From the NCBI GenBank assembly GCA_963975885.1, contig CAXBIS010000002.1:202390-266389 (forward strand): 64,000 nucleotides of DNA, written 5' to 3'. Below, piece by piece: positions 17,422 through 27,154 of the stretch. The translations under genes were made by a program, and so were the position numbers. The notes beneath the pieces were generated by a model. It saw only the letters and a program-made list of their open reading frames with translations, had not been told where the DNA came from and searched no databases. Each line of letters begins with the position of its first letter. Position 1 is the first letter of the stretch. The DNA is from Pseudazoarcus sp963975885 (GTDB taxonomy: Bacteria > Pseudomonadota > Gammaproteobacteria > Burkholderiales > Rhodocyclaceae).

Positions 17422-17628
17422 TCAGTCGGGCTCGCGCCACAATCGCCACACGATCAACGCGCTGACGCTGGCGTTGGCGATCAGCAGCGCGGTCAGCAGC
17501 ACGGCCAGCGTCACGGACGGATCGAAATGCGCGAGTACCAGCGCGAACGCGCCCGAGAGAGCCTGCACGACAACGAGCAACCAGAACAGAGGATGGCGCG
17601 GACGGATCAGACGGCTCGAGCTTCTCAC
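17422..17628 (-). CDS. 68-aa small membrane protein coupled to the LysR gene
   Basis: A GTG start overlaps the LysR stop (GTGA, 4 bp). The product has two hydrophobic helices (about residues 14-33 and 38-62) and charged ends, RSSSRLIRPRH at the N-terminus and WRLWREPD at the C-terminus. The tight overlap and clean membrane topology support a real gene; no family recognised. A longer reading of the frame would lie inside the LysR gene and is unlikely. Confidence 0.6.
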   Translation of the reverse strand: MRSSSRLIRPRHPLFWLLVVVQALSGAFALVLAHFDPSVTLAVLLTALLIANASVSALIVWRLWREPD

Positions 17629-18545
17629 GGCAGGGCGGCCTCCCCCTCCCAGTAGCCAGGCGCATTGTAGATGTGCCGCAGGTGCTCGATGAAGAAGCGC
17701 ACCTTGGCCGGCAGGTAGCGCTGCTGTGGGTACACGGCCTGAATGTCGTAGTTGGGCATTGCGTACTCGTCGAGCACGGTTACCAACTCGCCACGTTTGA
17801 GTTCGGCCTGGATCTCCCACATCGAACGCCAGCCCACGCCCAGACCCTGCCTGACCCAGTCGAACAGCAGCTCGCCATCGTTGCAGTCCAGGTCACCGGA
17901 GACCTTCACCGCCACCAGTTTGCCCTCGCGCAGGAAGGTCCAGCCGCGCTGCTGGCCGCCCTGCAGGTTGAACGCCAGGCAGTTGTGGTGCGCCAGATCC
18001 TCGACGCGCTGTGGCTTGCCGTGACGCGCGAAGTATTCCGGCGTGGCGCAGATCACGCGGCGGTTCGGAAAGAGCCGGATCGCCACGTAGTTCGGATCGG
18101 TCACTTCGCCAATGCGAATCGCCATGTCGTAGCCCTCGCGCACCAGGTCGGCAACACTGTCGGTGAGGTTGAAGGACAGTTTCAGGTCCGGGAAGCGCGC
18201 GCGAAAGGCGGGGGCGTGCGGCGCCACATGGCGACGTCCGAAGGCCGCCGGCGCGGACACCACGAGATGGCCGCGCACCGTCTTGCGATCCGCCGTGATG
18301 CTCGCCTCGGCCTCGTCGAACTCGCGCAGCAAGCCACGCGCGCGCTCCAGGAACTGCTCACCCAGGTCGGTCAGCGACAGCCCGCGCGTGGAGCGATGCA
18401 TCAGCTTCACGCCGAGACGCCCCTCTAGCGCATCGAGGCGCCGGCCCATCACCACGGGGGTAACGCCCTCGACCACGGAGGCGGCGGCGAAGGTGCCTTT
18501 TTCGGCCACCAGAACGAAACTGCGGATCTCGGTATAGCGATCCAC
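17625..18545 (-). CDS. LysR-family regulator, divergent from gcl
   Basis: A 306-aa LTTR: N-terminal winged helix (TEIRSFVLVAEKGTFAAAS, LEGRLGVKLMHRSTRGLSLT) and a C-terminal periplasmic-binding-like effector domain. The GTG at 18545 is chosen because AGGAGT lies 5 nt upstream; the frame is open into the divergent intergenic region. It is read away from gcl with 127 bp between starts, the usual LTTR layout, so it probably controls the gcl cluster in response to a glyoxylate-pathway metabolite, and itself. Confidence 0.9.
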   Translation of the reverse strand: MDRYTEIRSFVLVAEKGTFAAASVVEGVTPVVMGRRLDALEGRLGVKLMHRSTRGLSLTDLGEQFLERARGLLREFDEAEASITADRKTVRGHLVVSAPAAFGRRHVAPHAPAFRARFPDLKLSFNLTDSVADLVREGYDMAIRIGEVTDPNYVAIRLFPNRRVICATPEYFARHGKPQRVEDLAHHNCLAFNLQGGQQRGWTFLREGKLVAVKVSGDLDCNDGELLFDWVRQGLGVGWRSMWEIQAELKRGELVTVLDEYAMPNYDIQAVYPQQRYLPAKVRFFIEHLRHIYNAPGYWEGEAALP

Positions 18546-18672
18546 CCGATACTCCTGATATCGACAGTCTTGAATTATGCGGCAGTTGCGATCACGTTCC
18601 CAAGCTCTTATCCTTGCCGGATTCGCCAAGAATTCCAACCCTTCCCACAAATTTCCAGACAAGGAGTCGCAC

Positions 18673-20445
<1,773 letters not shown>

Positions 20446-20452
20446 TGCCCGT

Positions 20453-20473
20453 GCGCCCCGCCTCGCGGGGCGC
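20453..20473 (+). repeat. 9-bp GC inverted repeat after gcl
   Basis: GCGCCCCGC and GCGGGGCGC flank a 3-nt spacer 8 nt after the gcl stop. It precedes the terminator-like hairpin at 20496. Confidence 0.6.
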
Positions 20474-20495
20474 TTCGCCCGACAAGGGCGACGAG

Positions 20496-20530
20496 AGGAT
20501 GGATCGCCGGGAATCGGCGTCCATCCTTTT
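20496..20530 (+). terminator. Terminator/attenuator between gcl and hyi
   Basis: AGGATGGA pairs with TCCATCCT, and an inner GCCG/CGGC extends the stem; a T4 run follows directly. It lies inside the cluster, 51 nt after gcl and 37 nt before hyi, so it probably lowers, but need not abolish, read-through. Confidence 0.65.
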
Positions 20531-20566
20531 GACTTTCCGCAATCAACGAACACACGGAGAACCGCA

Positions 20567-21346
20567 ATGCCGAAATTCGCCGCCAACCTCACGATGCTCT
20601 ACAACGAAGTCGATTTCATGGATCGCTTCAAGGCCGCCGCCGACGACGGTTTCAAGGGTGTCGAGTACCTCTTCCCCTATCCCTACGCGGCTGCCGACCT
20701 GGCCGCCAAGCTCAAGGAGCACGGTCTGACCCAGGTGCTGCACAACCTGCCGGCCGGTGACTGGGGCGCGGGCGAGCGCGGCATCGCGTGCCATCCGGAT
20801 CGCGTCGAGGAGTTCAAGCAGGGCGTGGACCAGGCCATCGAATACGCCACCGCGCTGGGCTGCAAGCAGGTCAACTGCCTGGCCGGCAAGGTGCCCGAGG
20901 GCGTCAGCCAGGAACAGGCGCACGCGACCTTCGTGGCCAACCTCAAGTTCGCCGCCGACAAGCTCAAGGCCGCCGGCATCCGCCTGCTGATCGAGCCCAT
21001 CAACACCTTCGACATCCCCGGCTTCTTCCTGTGCTACACGGCCCAGGCCGCCGCGATTCTCGACGAAGTGGGTTCGGACAACCTGTTCATCCAGTACGAC
21101 ATCTACCATGCCCAGCGCATGGAGGGTGAGCTGACCAACACCTTCAAGGCGCATCAGGCGCGCATCGCGCACGTGCAGCTGGCCGACAACCCCGGCCGCA
21201 ACGAACCGGGCACCGGCGAGATCAACTACGCCTTCCTGTTCAAGGCCCTCGACGGCGCCGGCTACGACGGCTGGATCGGCTGCGAGTACAAGCCGGCGGG
21301 CAACACCTCGGCCGGCATGGGCTGGCGCGAGGCGCTCACCAAGTAA
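20567..21346 (+). CDS. hyi: Hydroxypyruvate isomerase
   Basis: A 259-aa TIM-barrel enzyme of the AP-endonuclease-2-like superfamily that interconverts hydroxypyruvate and tartronate semialdehyde. The N-terminal PKFAANLTMLYNEVDFMDRF and the metal-site segments LLIEPINTFDIPGFF and FIQYDIYHAQRMEG are those of Hyi. Length is as in E. coli. ACGGAGAAC precedes the ATG. It belongs with gcl. Confidence 0.95.
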   Translation: MPKFAANLTMLYNEVDFMDRFKAAADDGFKGVEYLFPYPYAAADLAAKLKEHGLTQVLHNLPAGDWGAGERGIACHPDRVEEFKQGVDQAIEYATALGCKQVNCLAGKVPEGVSQEQAHATFVANLKFAADKLKAAGIRLLIEPINTFDIPGFFLCYTAQAAAILDEVGSDNLFIQYDIYHAQRMEGELTNTFKAHQARIAHVQLADNPGRNEPGTGEINYAFLFKALDGAGYDGWIGCEYKPAGNTSAGMGWREALTK

Positions 21347-21408
21347 GCCGTTCCAGGCGCAGCGACGCGGCGGCGCTCCCCGCGCCGGCTCGCGCCGTGC
21401 AACAATCC

Positions 21409-21442
21409 CGACACGCGCCGCGCCACAAGCCGGCGCGTGTCG
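21409..21442 (+). repeat. 12-bp perfect inverted repeat between hyi and glycerate kinase
   Basis: CGACACGCGCCG and its exact complement flank a 10-nt loop, 31 nt before the kinase ATG. There is no T-run, so it is probably an mRNA-stabilising or translational hairpin, not a terminator. Confidence 0.6.
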
Positions 21443-21472
21443 TACGTTCAACACCCCCAGGAATCTTCGACC

Positions 21473-22732
21473 ATGTCCGATCCCCGTCAGTTGCTGCGCC
21501 AGATGTTCGACGCGGCCATCCTCGCCGCCCAGCCCGAGCACTGCATCCCGCGTTTCCTGCCCGAGCCGCCGCGCGGACGAACCATCGTCATCGGCGCCGG
21601 CAAGGCCTCGGCGGAGATGGCACGCGCGCTCGAAAAGCACTGGCCGGGAGAACTGTCCGGCGTGGTGGTCACGCGCTATGGCTATGCCGTGCCGTGCAAC
21701 AAGGTCGAGATCCTCGAGGCCGCTCACCCGGTGCCCGACCAGGCCGGGCTGGACGCCTCGCGCCGCATTCTCGAGACGGTGCAGGGGCTGACCGAGGACG
21801 ATCTGGTGATCTGCCTGATCTCGGGCGGCGGCTCATCGCTGCTGCCGTTGCCGGGTGAAGGCATCACACTCGAGGACAAGCAGGCCATCAACCGCGCCCT
21901 GCTGCGCTCGGGTGCCAACATCTCCGAGATGAACTGCGTGCGTCGCCACCTCTCGCAGATCAAGGGCGGTCGGCTGGCCGCGGCGTGTCATCCGGCACGG
22001 GTCGTAAACCTGCTGATCTCCGACGTTCCGGGCGACAACCCCATGGACATCGCCTCCGGCCCCACGGTACCGGACCCGACCACACGCGAGGACGCGCGCG
22101 ACATCCTTCGCCGCTACGGCATCGACGTGCCCGCCGCGGCGATGCGCTACCTCGATTCCGAGGCCGGCGAGAGCGTCAAGCCAGGCGACGTGCGCCTGGC
22201 CGGCAACGTGACCCACCTCATCGCTACACCGCAGATGGCGCTGGAAGCGGCGGCCGAAGTCGCACGCAAGGGCGGCATCACGCCGTACATTCTCGGCGAC
22301 ACGATTGAGGGCGAAGCCAAGGACGTCGGCAAGGTCTTCGCCGGCATCACCCACCAGGTCGCCACGCGCGAGCAGCCGTTCAAGCGCCCGTGCGTGATCC
22401 TGTCCGGCGGCGAGACTACGGTTACCGTCAAGGGCGAAGGTCGTGGCGGGCGCAACGTCGAGTTCCTGCTCTCGCTCGCCATCGAACTCGACGGCATGCA
22501 GGACGTGTACGCGCTGGCCGGCGACACCGACGGTGTCGACGGACTCGAAGAAATCGCCGGGGCCATCGCCACGCCGGACACGCTCGCGCGCGCCTGGGAC
22601 ATGGGCATGCGCCCGCGCGACGCGCTCGCCGAGAACGACGGCCACGGCTTCTTCGAAAAGCTCGGCGACTCCGTCGTTACCGGTCCGACGCTGACCAACG
22701 TCAACGATTTTCGTGCGATCCTCTTGCCCTGA
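21473..22732 (+). CDS. ttuD: Glycerate 2-kinase (MOFRL/TtuD family)
   Basis: A 419-aa two-domain enzyme: DUF4147 N-terminal domain (IVIGAGKASAEMA, LISGGGSSLLP) and C-terminal MOFRL domain (LSGGETTVTVKGEGRGGRN). It phosphorylates glycerate to 2-phosphoglycerate, feeding lower glycolysis; older annotations call it hydroxypyruvate reductase. The ATG at 21473 follows a CAGGAA site. It completes glyoxylate to 2-phosphoglycerate together with gcl and hyi, but no tartronate-semialdehyde reductase gene lies beside it. Confidence 0.92.
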   Translation: MSDPRQLLRQMFDAAILAAQPEHCIPRFLPEPPRGRTIVIGAGKASAEMARALEKHWPGELSGVVVTRYGYAVPCNKVEILEAAHPVPDQAGLDASRRILETVQGLTEDDLVICLISGGGSSLLPLPGEGITLEDKQAINRALLRSGANISEMNCVRRHLSQIKGGRLAAACHPARVVNLLISDVPGDNPMDIASGPTVPDPTTREDARDILRRYGIDVPAAAMRYLDSEAGESVKPGDVRLAGNVTHLIATPQMALEAAAEVARKGGITPYILGDTIEGEAKDVGKVFAGITHQVATREQPFKRPCVILSGGETTVTVKGEGRGGRNVEFLLSLAIELDGMQDVYALAGDTDGVDGLEEIAGAIATPDTLARAWDMGMRPRDALAENDGHGFFEKLGDSVVTGPTLTNVNDFRAILLP

Positions 22733-22757
22733 AACCCAGCTGCCCGGAGTCCGCCCG

Positions 22758-23171
22758 ATGAAGACGCGCAAGATCCTCACTCTCGACGACGCCCGCACGA
22801 TCGCCGCTGCCGCCGAGGCCGAGGCCGTTCGCAATGGATGGAACGTCGTCATCGCCATCGCCGACCATGGGGGCCACCTGATGTGGCTGCAGCGCCTGGA
22901 CGACGCACCGCTGATGAGCGTCACCGTCGCGCCGGAGAAGGCGCGTGCCTGCGTGCATGCGCGCCGCTCCAGCAAGCTGCTCGAGGACATGGTCAATGGC
23001 GGACGCACCGCCGGCCTGCATCTGCCGGTACAGTGCATCGAAGGCGGCGAAATGATCGTCGTCGACGGGGAACTGGTCGGCGCGGTCGGCGTGTCGGGCG
23101 TCAAACCCTTCGAGGACGCGCAGGTCGCGCGCGCCGGTATCGAGGCCATCGGCGCGCGCTGCGAGTTCTGA
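22758..23171 (+). CDS. GlcG/HbpS-family protein (DUF336)
   Basis: A 137-aa single-domain protein of the GlcG/HbpS family: KILTLDDARTIAAAAEAEA at the N-terminus, ADHGGHLMWLQRLDDAP and GGEMIVVDGELVGAVGVSG as core blocks. Family members are often found in glycolate/glyoxylate loci; some bind haem or corrinoid, but the role here is unknown. It lies 25 bp after the glycerate kinase, so it is in the same operon. Confidence 0.87.
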   Translation: MKTRKILTLDDARTIAAAAEAEAVRNGWNVVIAIADHGGHLMWLQRLDDAPLMSVTVAPEKARACVHARRSSKLLEDMVNGGRTAGLHLPVQCIEGGEMIVVDGELVGAVGVSGVKPFEDAQVARAGIEAIGARCEF

Positions 23172-23216
23172 GCACACCACAACCTGCCGCGGCACACGCG
23201 CCGCACCGGAGCTTCC

Positions 23217-24077
23217 ATGCACGACTTCGATTCGCAGCTGCGCGCCTTCGGTGAGCGCATCGAGCGCGAGATGCTCGAAGGGCGTCTGAACTTCCCCACC
23301 GTGCTCGACCTGTCGGTGCGCATCAAGACCATTGCCGACGACCCGGACTCCTCGCTCGACGACATCGCCGTCGTCGTGCGCGCCGAGCCAGTCCTCTCGG
23401 CCAAGGCGGTGCGCATGGCCAACTCCGTCGTCATGAATCCCTATGGCAACCCGGTCACCGGGGTCAATGACGCAGTGCGGCGCATCGGGCTCGATTCGCT
23501 GCGCTGCCTGGCCTTCGCGGTGGCTGCCGAGCAGGTCGCACAGGATTTCCGCTCGCACACCATGAAGCTGATTGCCACCGGCCTGTGGATGCACTCGGTC
23601 GATGTCGCCTGTTGGTCCAACGTCATCGCACGCGAGACGCGCGCCGCCAATCCGGACACCGCGATGTTTGCCGGCATGATGGTCAACATCGGGCAGTTCT
23701 TCCTGCTCGCGCGCGCGGGCGAATACCCCGCGCTCGAGCAGGACATGGACCGCTTCGCCGAATTCATCAGCATCTGGCAGGCACCGGTCGGACGCGCGAT
23801 CCTCGAGGTCTTCGGCATGCCCGAGGCCATCCTCGACGCATTCCGCCAGGAAACCCCGGTCATCGAAGCCTGGCCCCCCACTTCGCTCACCCACACGCTG
23901 CAGATCGCCCGTGTCGTGTCCGAATCGCCCAACCCCTTCGACAGCCTGCTCGGGCGTGGCACCCCCAGCCTGACCGACGCGCTCGCCGGCAGCCCCACCG
24001 AGCCCGAAGCCCTGCAGCAGATGCTCTCCGACGTCGACTCGGGTCGACGCGAACTACTCGCGTCGCTGAGCGGCTAA
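23217..24077 (+). CDS. HDOD-domain signalling protein
   Basis: A 286-aa protein with one HDOD domain (about residues 20-215; NFPTVLDLSVRIKTIADDPD, SAKAVRMANSVVMNP), an HD-related fold lacking the catalytic HD pair. HDOD proteins act in bacterial signalling, often next to c-di-GMP modules, without a known enzymatic activity. It follows the GlcG-like gene by 45 bp and may be cotranscribed, but a link to glyoxylate metabolism is not evident. Confidence 0.85.
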   Translation: MHDFDSQLRAFGERIEREMLEGRLNFPTVLDLSVRIKTIADDPDSSLDDIAVVVRAEPVLSAKAVRMANSVVMNPYGNPVTGVNDAVRRIGLDSLRCLAFAVAAEQVAQDFRSHTMKLIATGLWMHSVDVACWSNVIARETRAANPDTAMFAGMMVNIGQFFLLARAGEYPALEQDMDRFAEFISIWQAPVGRAILEVFGMPEAILDAFRQETPVIEAWPPTSLTHTLQIARVVSESPNPFDSLLGRGTPSLTDALAGSPTEPEALQQMLSDVDSGRRELLASLSG

Positions 24078-24193
24078 ACGGGCTGACTGCGGACGCTGCG
24101 ACACCCCCTCGCCCAACGCGACGCAACGGATCGCCTGCGGGCCATTCGTCCCTGCCATGCATGGCAACCGGCGTCGCGCGCCAGACGCCGTGT

Positions 24194-24958
24194 TCAACAC
24201 TCCACGGCGGTCAGGATGCCGTCCTGCAGCCAGCAGGCCAGCCACCCACCCGGACGATCGGCGGCGGCCGGATCACGGCGCACAAGCTCGTCACAGCAGC
24301 GTGCGAAGGGCTGCCCCGCAACAAGGCCGCACAGCATCGCGTACTCGCCCGTCTCGAGGCTACGAAAGTGTGGGCGCTCGCCCTTGCGCCAGAACAGGTG
24401 CGCGACCGGCTCTGCCAGAAGCACGGGCGGAGGCGGCAGTTCATCCTTGTCGATCGCGTGCCAGATCTCGCGTGTATTCCACTCGAACCGCGCCAGCGAC
24501 ACCGACGGCTGAAAGCGCAGTCGCGCCCGCGCCCAGTCGTCCTCGGTGAGGGCGGCCAGAGACTGCGGCGCGAGTAGCGGCGCATCGAGCGCGTCGAAAG
24601 CGACGTGCAGATTCCAGTCCATGGTCGCCAGCTCGGCCGCCTCGGCATCCTCCGGCAAGCAGACGAGCACCATCTCCGGCAGGCTGCGGCCATAGTCGCG
24701 CAGGTTCGCCGACGACGACGGCGTGGCCTCGATGTAGCGTGCGCACAGCGCAGCGAAACGCGTATCGCCCAGATAGGCCCAGGTGTGCTCGAACACGCTG
24801 CCCAGCGCCTCGCGCAAACGTGCGCGGTAGGCGGCACGATAGACCTCGAAGCCGCGCCCGGCCCCCGTCGCGAGCACCTCGCCGGGGATGGCGCATGCCC
24901 CCTCCCCGGCGAGCACCGCATGTTGCACACGCTGTTGCAGTTCGGCCAGCGAACTCAT
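24194..24958 (-). CDS. bufC: BufC/HvfC-type DUF2063 protein (RiPP maturation partner)
   Basis: A 254-aa protein with the N-terminal DUF2063 putative DNA-binding-like domain (ELQQRVQHAVLAGEGACAIPGEV, VYRAAYRARLREALGSVFEHTW) and a C-terminal region with YAMLCGLVAGQPFARCCDELV. In bufferin, HvfABC and methanobactin-like loci such proteins form a heterodimer with the DUF692 enzyme and help it bind the precursor peptide. Its start overlaps the bufB stop by 4 bp (ATGA), so it is made together with BufB. The DNA-binding name is historical. Confidence 0.87.
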   Translation of the reverse strand: MSSLAELQQRVQHAVLAGEGACAIPGEVLATGAGRGFEVYRAAYRARLREALGSVFEHTWAYLGDTRFAALCARYIEATPSSSANLRDYGRSLPEMVLVCLPEDAEAAELATMDWNLHVAFDALDAPLLAPQSLAALTEDDWARARLRFQPSVSLARFEWNTREIWHAIDKDELPPPPVLLAEPVAHLFWRKGERPHFRSLETGEYAMLCGLVAGQPFARCCDELVRRDPAAADRPGGWLACWLQDGILTAVEC

Positions 24959-25827
24959 GCGCAGACCTCCTCACGCAGTGCACGTCTGGCCACGCTGCGC
25001 GCGCGATCGAGCTCGGCGAGCAGCGCCTCCAGGGGCGGAATCGAGTCGTCACGCTCGATCATCGTGCTCACCGCGCCGAAGCGCCGGCATGCTTCGGCGT
25101 AGAGTGCGAATACCTCGTCGCGCACCGGCGCGTCATGCGTATCGACCAGCAAACCGTCGCCGACGCTGTGCCCGGCAAGGTGGATCTGCTGCACGCGCCC
25201 CGGCGGCATCGCGGCAAGAAATTCCTGAGCACTGAAGCCATGGTTGTGGGCACTGACGAAGACGTTGTTGACGTCGAGCAACAGCAGGCAGTCGGCCCGC
25301 TCGGCGACTTCGGCCAGGAATTCATGCTCGCTCATCGTCGAGTCGGCAAAGCGCACGTAGCTCGACACGTTCTCGATGACCAGACGCCGCCCCAGCACAT
25401 CCTGCACCTCGGAGATGCGCGCGACCACATGCGCGAGTGCCTCCTCGGTCCATGGCAGGGGAAACAGGTCGTGCAGGTTGCGGCCATGGACACCGGTCCA
25501 GCATAGATGGTCGGACACCCACAGCGGTTCGATGCGGCGCGCCAGACGCGCCAGCTGCGCCAGGTAGTCGCGATCGAGCGGCGTACATGAACCGATCGAC
25601 AGCGACACCCCGTGCATCGCCATCGGATAGTCGACGCGGATCGCGTCGAGCATGGCCAGCGGCTTGCCGCCCTGCACCATGTAGTTCTCAGAGATGATCT
25701 CCAGCCAGTCGACACGCTGGTGCGAGGCGAGGAAATCGGCGTAATGGACCGGCCGCAGTCCCAGGCCGAAGCCGGCACAAGGCGCGCGCGGGCCATCGAT
25801 GCAGTGAGCGGGTGGATTGCCTGTCAT
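24955..25827 (-). CDS. bufB: DUF692 multinuclear non-haem iron oxidative enzyme (BufB/MbnB/HvfB type)
   Basis: A 290-aa TIM-barrel enzyme that uses two or three irons and O2 to modify Cys residues of a RiPP precursor. Family blocks are in order: GLGLRPVHYADF, EIISENYM, MHGVSLSIG, VSDHLCWTG, VIENVSSY, LLLDVNNVFVSAHNHG, IHLAGH, DTHDAPV and MIERDDSIPPL, holding the His/Asp/Glu/Asn ligands. In bufferins related enzymes turn Cys into thiooxazole rings that bind copper. The ATG at 25827 is chosen because the family N-terminus begins soon after it. It lies 56 bp behind the precursor gene, across a hairpin. Confidence 0.92.
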   Translation of the reverse strand: MTGNPPAHCIDGPRAPCAGFGLGLRPVHYADFLASHQRVDWLEIISENYMVQGGKPLAMLDAIRVDYPMAMHGVSLSIGSCTPLDRDYLAQLARLARRIEPLWVSDHLCWTGVHGRNLHDLFPLPWTEEALAHVVARISEVQDVLGRRLVIENVSSYVRFADSTMSEHEFLAEVAERADCLLLLDVNNVFVSAHNHGFSAQEFLAAMPPGRVQQIHLAGHSVGDGLLVDTHDAPVRDEVFALYAEACRRFGAVSTMIERDDSIPPLEALLAELDRARSVARRALREEVCA

Positions 25828-25841
25828 GGATGCATGCTCCC

Positions 25842-25876
25842 GACGCGCGGTCGCGGCGCAGCGCCCCGACCGCGTC
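25842..25876 (-). repeat. Intercistronic hairpin between bufA2 and bufB
   Basis: GACG-(CG bulge)-CGGTCG pairs with CGACCG-CGTC, with an inner GGC/GCC, giving about 13 bp just after the precursor stop. No T-run follows on the minus strand. Such hairpins commonly protect a short upstream message, so the precursor can outnumber its enzymes. Confidence 0.6.
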
Positions 25877-25883
25877 TTGAGGA

Positions 25884-26168
25884 TCAACCGATGTCGCCGA
25901 TCACGCCGCCTTTCTGCAGGCACTCGTCGGCTTGCATGGCCTTGAATCCGTGGCCCTTGCATGCGTTCTTGCCCTTGCATGCGTTGTCCGTGGTCTTGCA
26001 GTCGGACATGCCCTTGCATTCGTGCACGCCATAGCAGTGCACCTTGTCGGACGCGGCGATCGCCTTGCCCATCGACCCTGCGGGCGGCTCGGCTGCGCCG
26101 GCCAGTGACGTGACGGCGAAGGCCGCGGCGAGCGCGGCCATCCGCGCTCCGGAGAAAGTCGTGCTCAT
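25884..26168 (-). CDS. bufA2: BufA2-type bufferin precursor (copper-binding RiPP)
   Basis: A 94-aa exported precursor. A Sec signal peptide (hydrophobic MAALAAAFAVTSLAGA, likely cut near residue 25) is followed by a short linker and a Lys/Cys-rich core with six Cys (C45, C51, C57, C64, C70, C83), in repeats such as CKGMSDCK and CKGKNACKG. This Cys spacing and CKG pattern are those of the second bufferin family. Bufferins are modified by DUF692 enzymes in the cytoplasm, exported, and chelate copper in the periplasm. The ATG at 26168 has GAGGAG upstream. It heads bufA2-bufB-bufC and shares its control region with the divergent two-component genes. No bufA1 or DoxX-type bufD gene is seen. Confidence 0.88.
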   Translation of the reverse strand: MSTTFSGARMAALAAAFAVTSLAGAAEPPAGSMGKAIAASDKVHCYGVHECKGMSDCKTTDNACKGKNACKGHGFKAMQADECLQKGGVIGDIG

Positions 26169-26263
26169 GTCATGCTCCTCACTATGGTTGGATCGGTTGC
26201 GGCAGCGGCCGGTGGGCCGATCTGCCTGCGGTCCACTCTGCGCGGCGCCGTCACGGCGAATCC

Positions 26264-26291
26264 TCACGAAAGCATCACGATTCGGTCATCG
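26264..26291 (-). promoter_or_regulatory. Operator block facing bufA2 (three half-sites, 11-bp period)
   Basis: On the minus strand GATGA, CGTGA and CGTGA begin exactly 11 bp apart (plus-strand positions 26286, 26275, 26264). Direct repeats with 11-bp period are the binding pattern of OmpR/PhoB-family dimers. The last half-site lies about 95 bp before the bufA2 ATG. The same block occurs in mirror image at 26334-26360. Confidence 0.75.
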
Positions 26292-26333
26292 TTGTCCTAT
26301 GCTCGGAATCCCGCCCCACAAGTCGCGTCGAAC

Positions 26334-26360
26334 CATGAGCCATCCGTGATGAAACCGTGA
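26334..26360 (+). promoter_or_regulatory. Operator block facing the response-regulator operon
   Basis: CATGA, CGTGA and CGTGA begin at 26334, 26345 and 26356, again 11 bp apart. Beyond the half-sites, 25 of 34 positions match the bufA2-facing block, including a shared 12-mer CGTGAGGATTCG. It lies 75 bp before the regulator ATG, which suggests autoregulation. Confidence 0.75.
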
Positions 26361-26434
26361 GGATTCGACCCTCGGTGATGGGCGATCATGCGTCCATGCC
26401 CCGCGACGGCCTCGCTCGCAACGGAAAAAGCGCC

Positions 26435-27154
26435 ATGAACACTGCCTGCAACGAACCCGACATCCTCGTCATCGAGGACGAGCACGATCTGGCATCACTG
26501 CTCGAACTGCACCTGAGCGAGTTGCCCGCGCGCATCGCGCTGGCCGCGGACGGGCGCAGCGGTCTGGATCGAGCCCTCGAGGAGGACTGGGACGCGATCG
26601 TCCTCGACCTGCGCCTGCCCGGCATGGGCGGGCTCGACGTGTGTCGCGAGCTGCGCGCGCAGGGTCGCCAGGTGCCGATCCTGATGCTCACCGCGCGGGC
26701 CGGAGAACTCGATCGCGTGCTGGGTCTGGAACTGGGTGCCGACGACTATCTCACCAAGCCCTTCAGCATCCTCGAATTGCAGGCACGCATCCGCGCCCTG
26801 CTGCGCCGCGCTGCCCGCCCGACCCGGCCCACCGATGACGACACCCCCACGCGTATCGAAACGGGCGCACTGCGCATCGACCACGAACAGCGCCGTGCCT
26901 GGCTCGCAGACGAGGAACTCACGCTGACGCCGCGAGAATTCGACCTGCTGTGGCACTTCGCCAGCCACCCGGGGCGCGTATTCACGCGCGCCGAGCTGCT
27001 GTCCACGGTATGGGGCTACGGACACGACGGCTACGACCACACCGTCAACAGCCACATCAACCGACTGCGCGCCAAGCTCGGCGAGGAACGCGTCGGCGCC
27101 TGCTTCATCCACACCGTGTGGGGCGTGGGCTACCGCTTCGAGGCCCGCTCATGA
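26435..27154 (+). CDS. OmpR-family response regulator of the buf/msr locus
   Basis: A 239-aa regulator: receiver domain with phospho-acceptor D58 (AIVLDLRLPGM) and the LTKPF lysine, then an OmpR-type winged helix (LTPREFDLLWHFASHPGRVFT, HINRLRAKLG). The frame is open further 5', with ATGs at 26378 and 26396, but the ATG at 26435 has GGAAAAAG upstream and gives the usual REC N-terminus. It overlaps its kinase by 4 bp (ATGA). The mirrored 11-bp repeats in front of it and of bufA2 make it the probable regulator of both units. Confidence 0.93.
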   Translation: MNTACNEPDILVIEDEHDLASLLELHLSELPARIALAADGRSGLDRALEEDWDAIVLDLRLPGMGGLDVCRELRAQGRQVPILMLTARAGELDRVLGLELGADDYLTKPFSILELQARIRALLRRAARPTRPTDDDTPTRIETGALRIDHEQRRAWLADEELTLTPREFDLLWHFASHPGRVFTRAELLSTVWGYGHDGYDHTVNSHINRLRAKLGEERVGACFIHTVWGVGYRFEARS

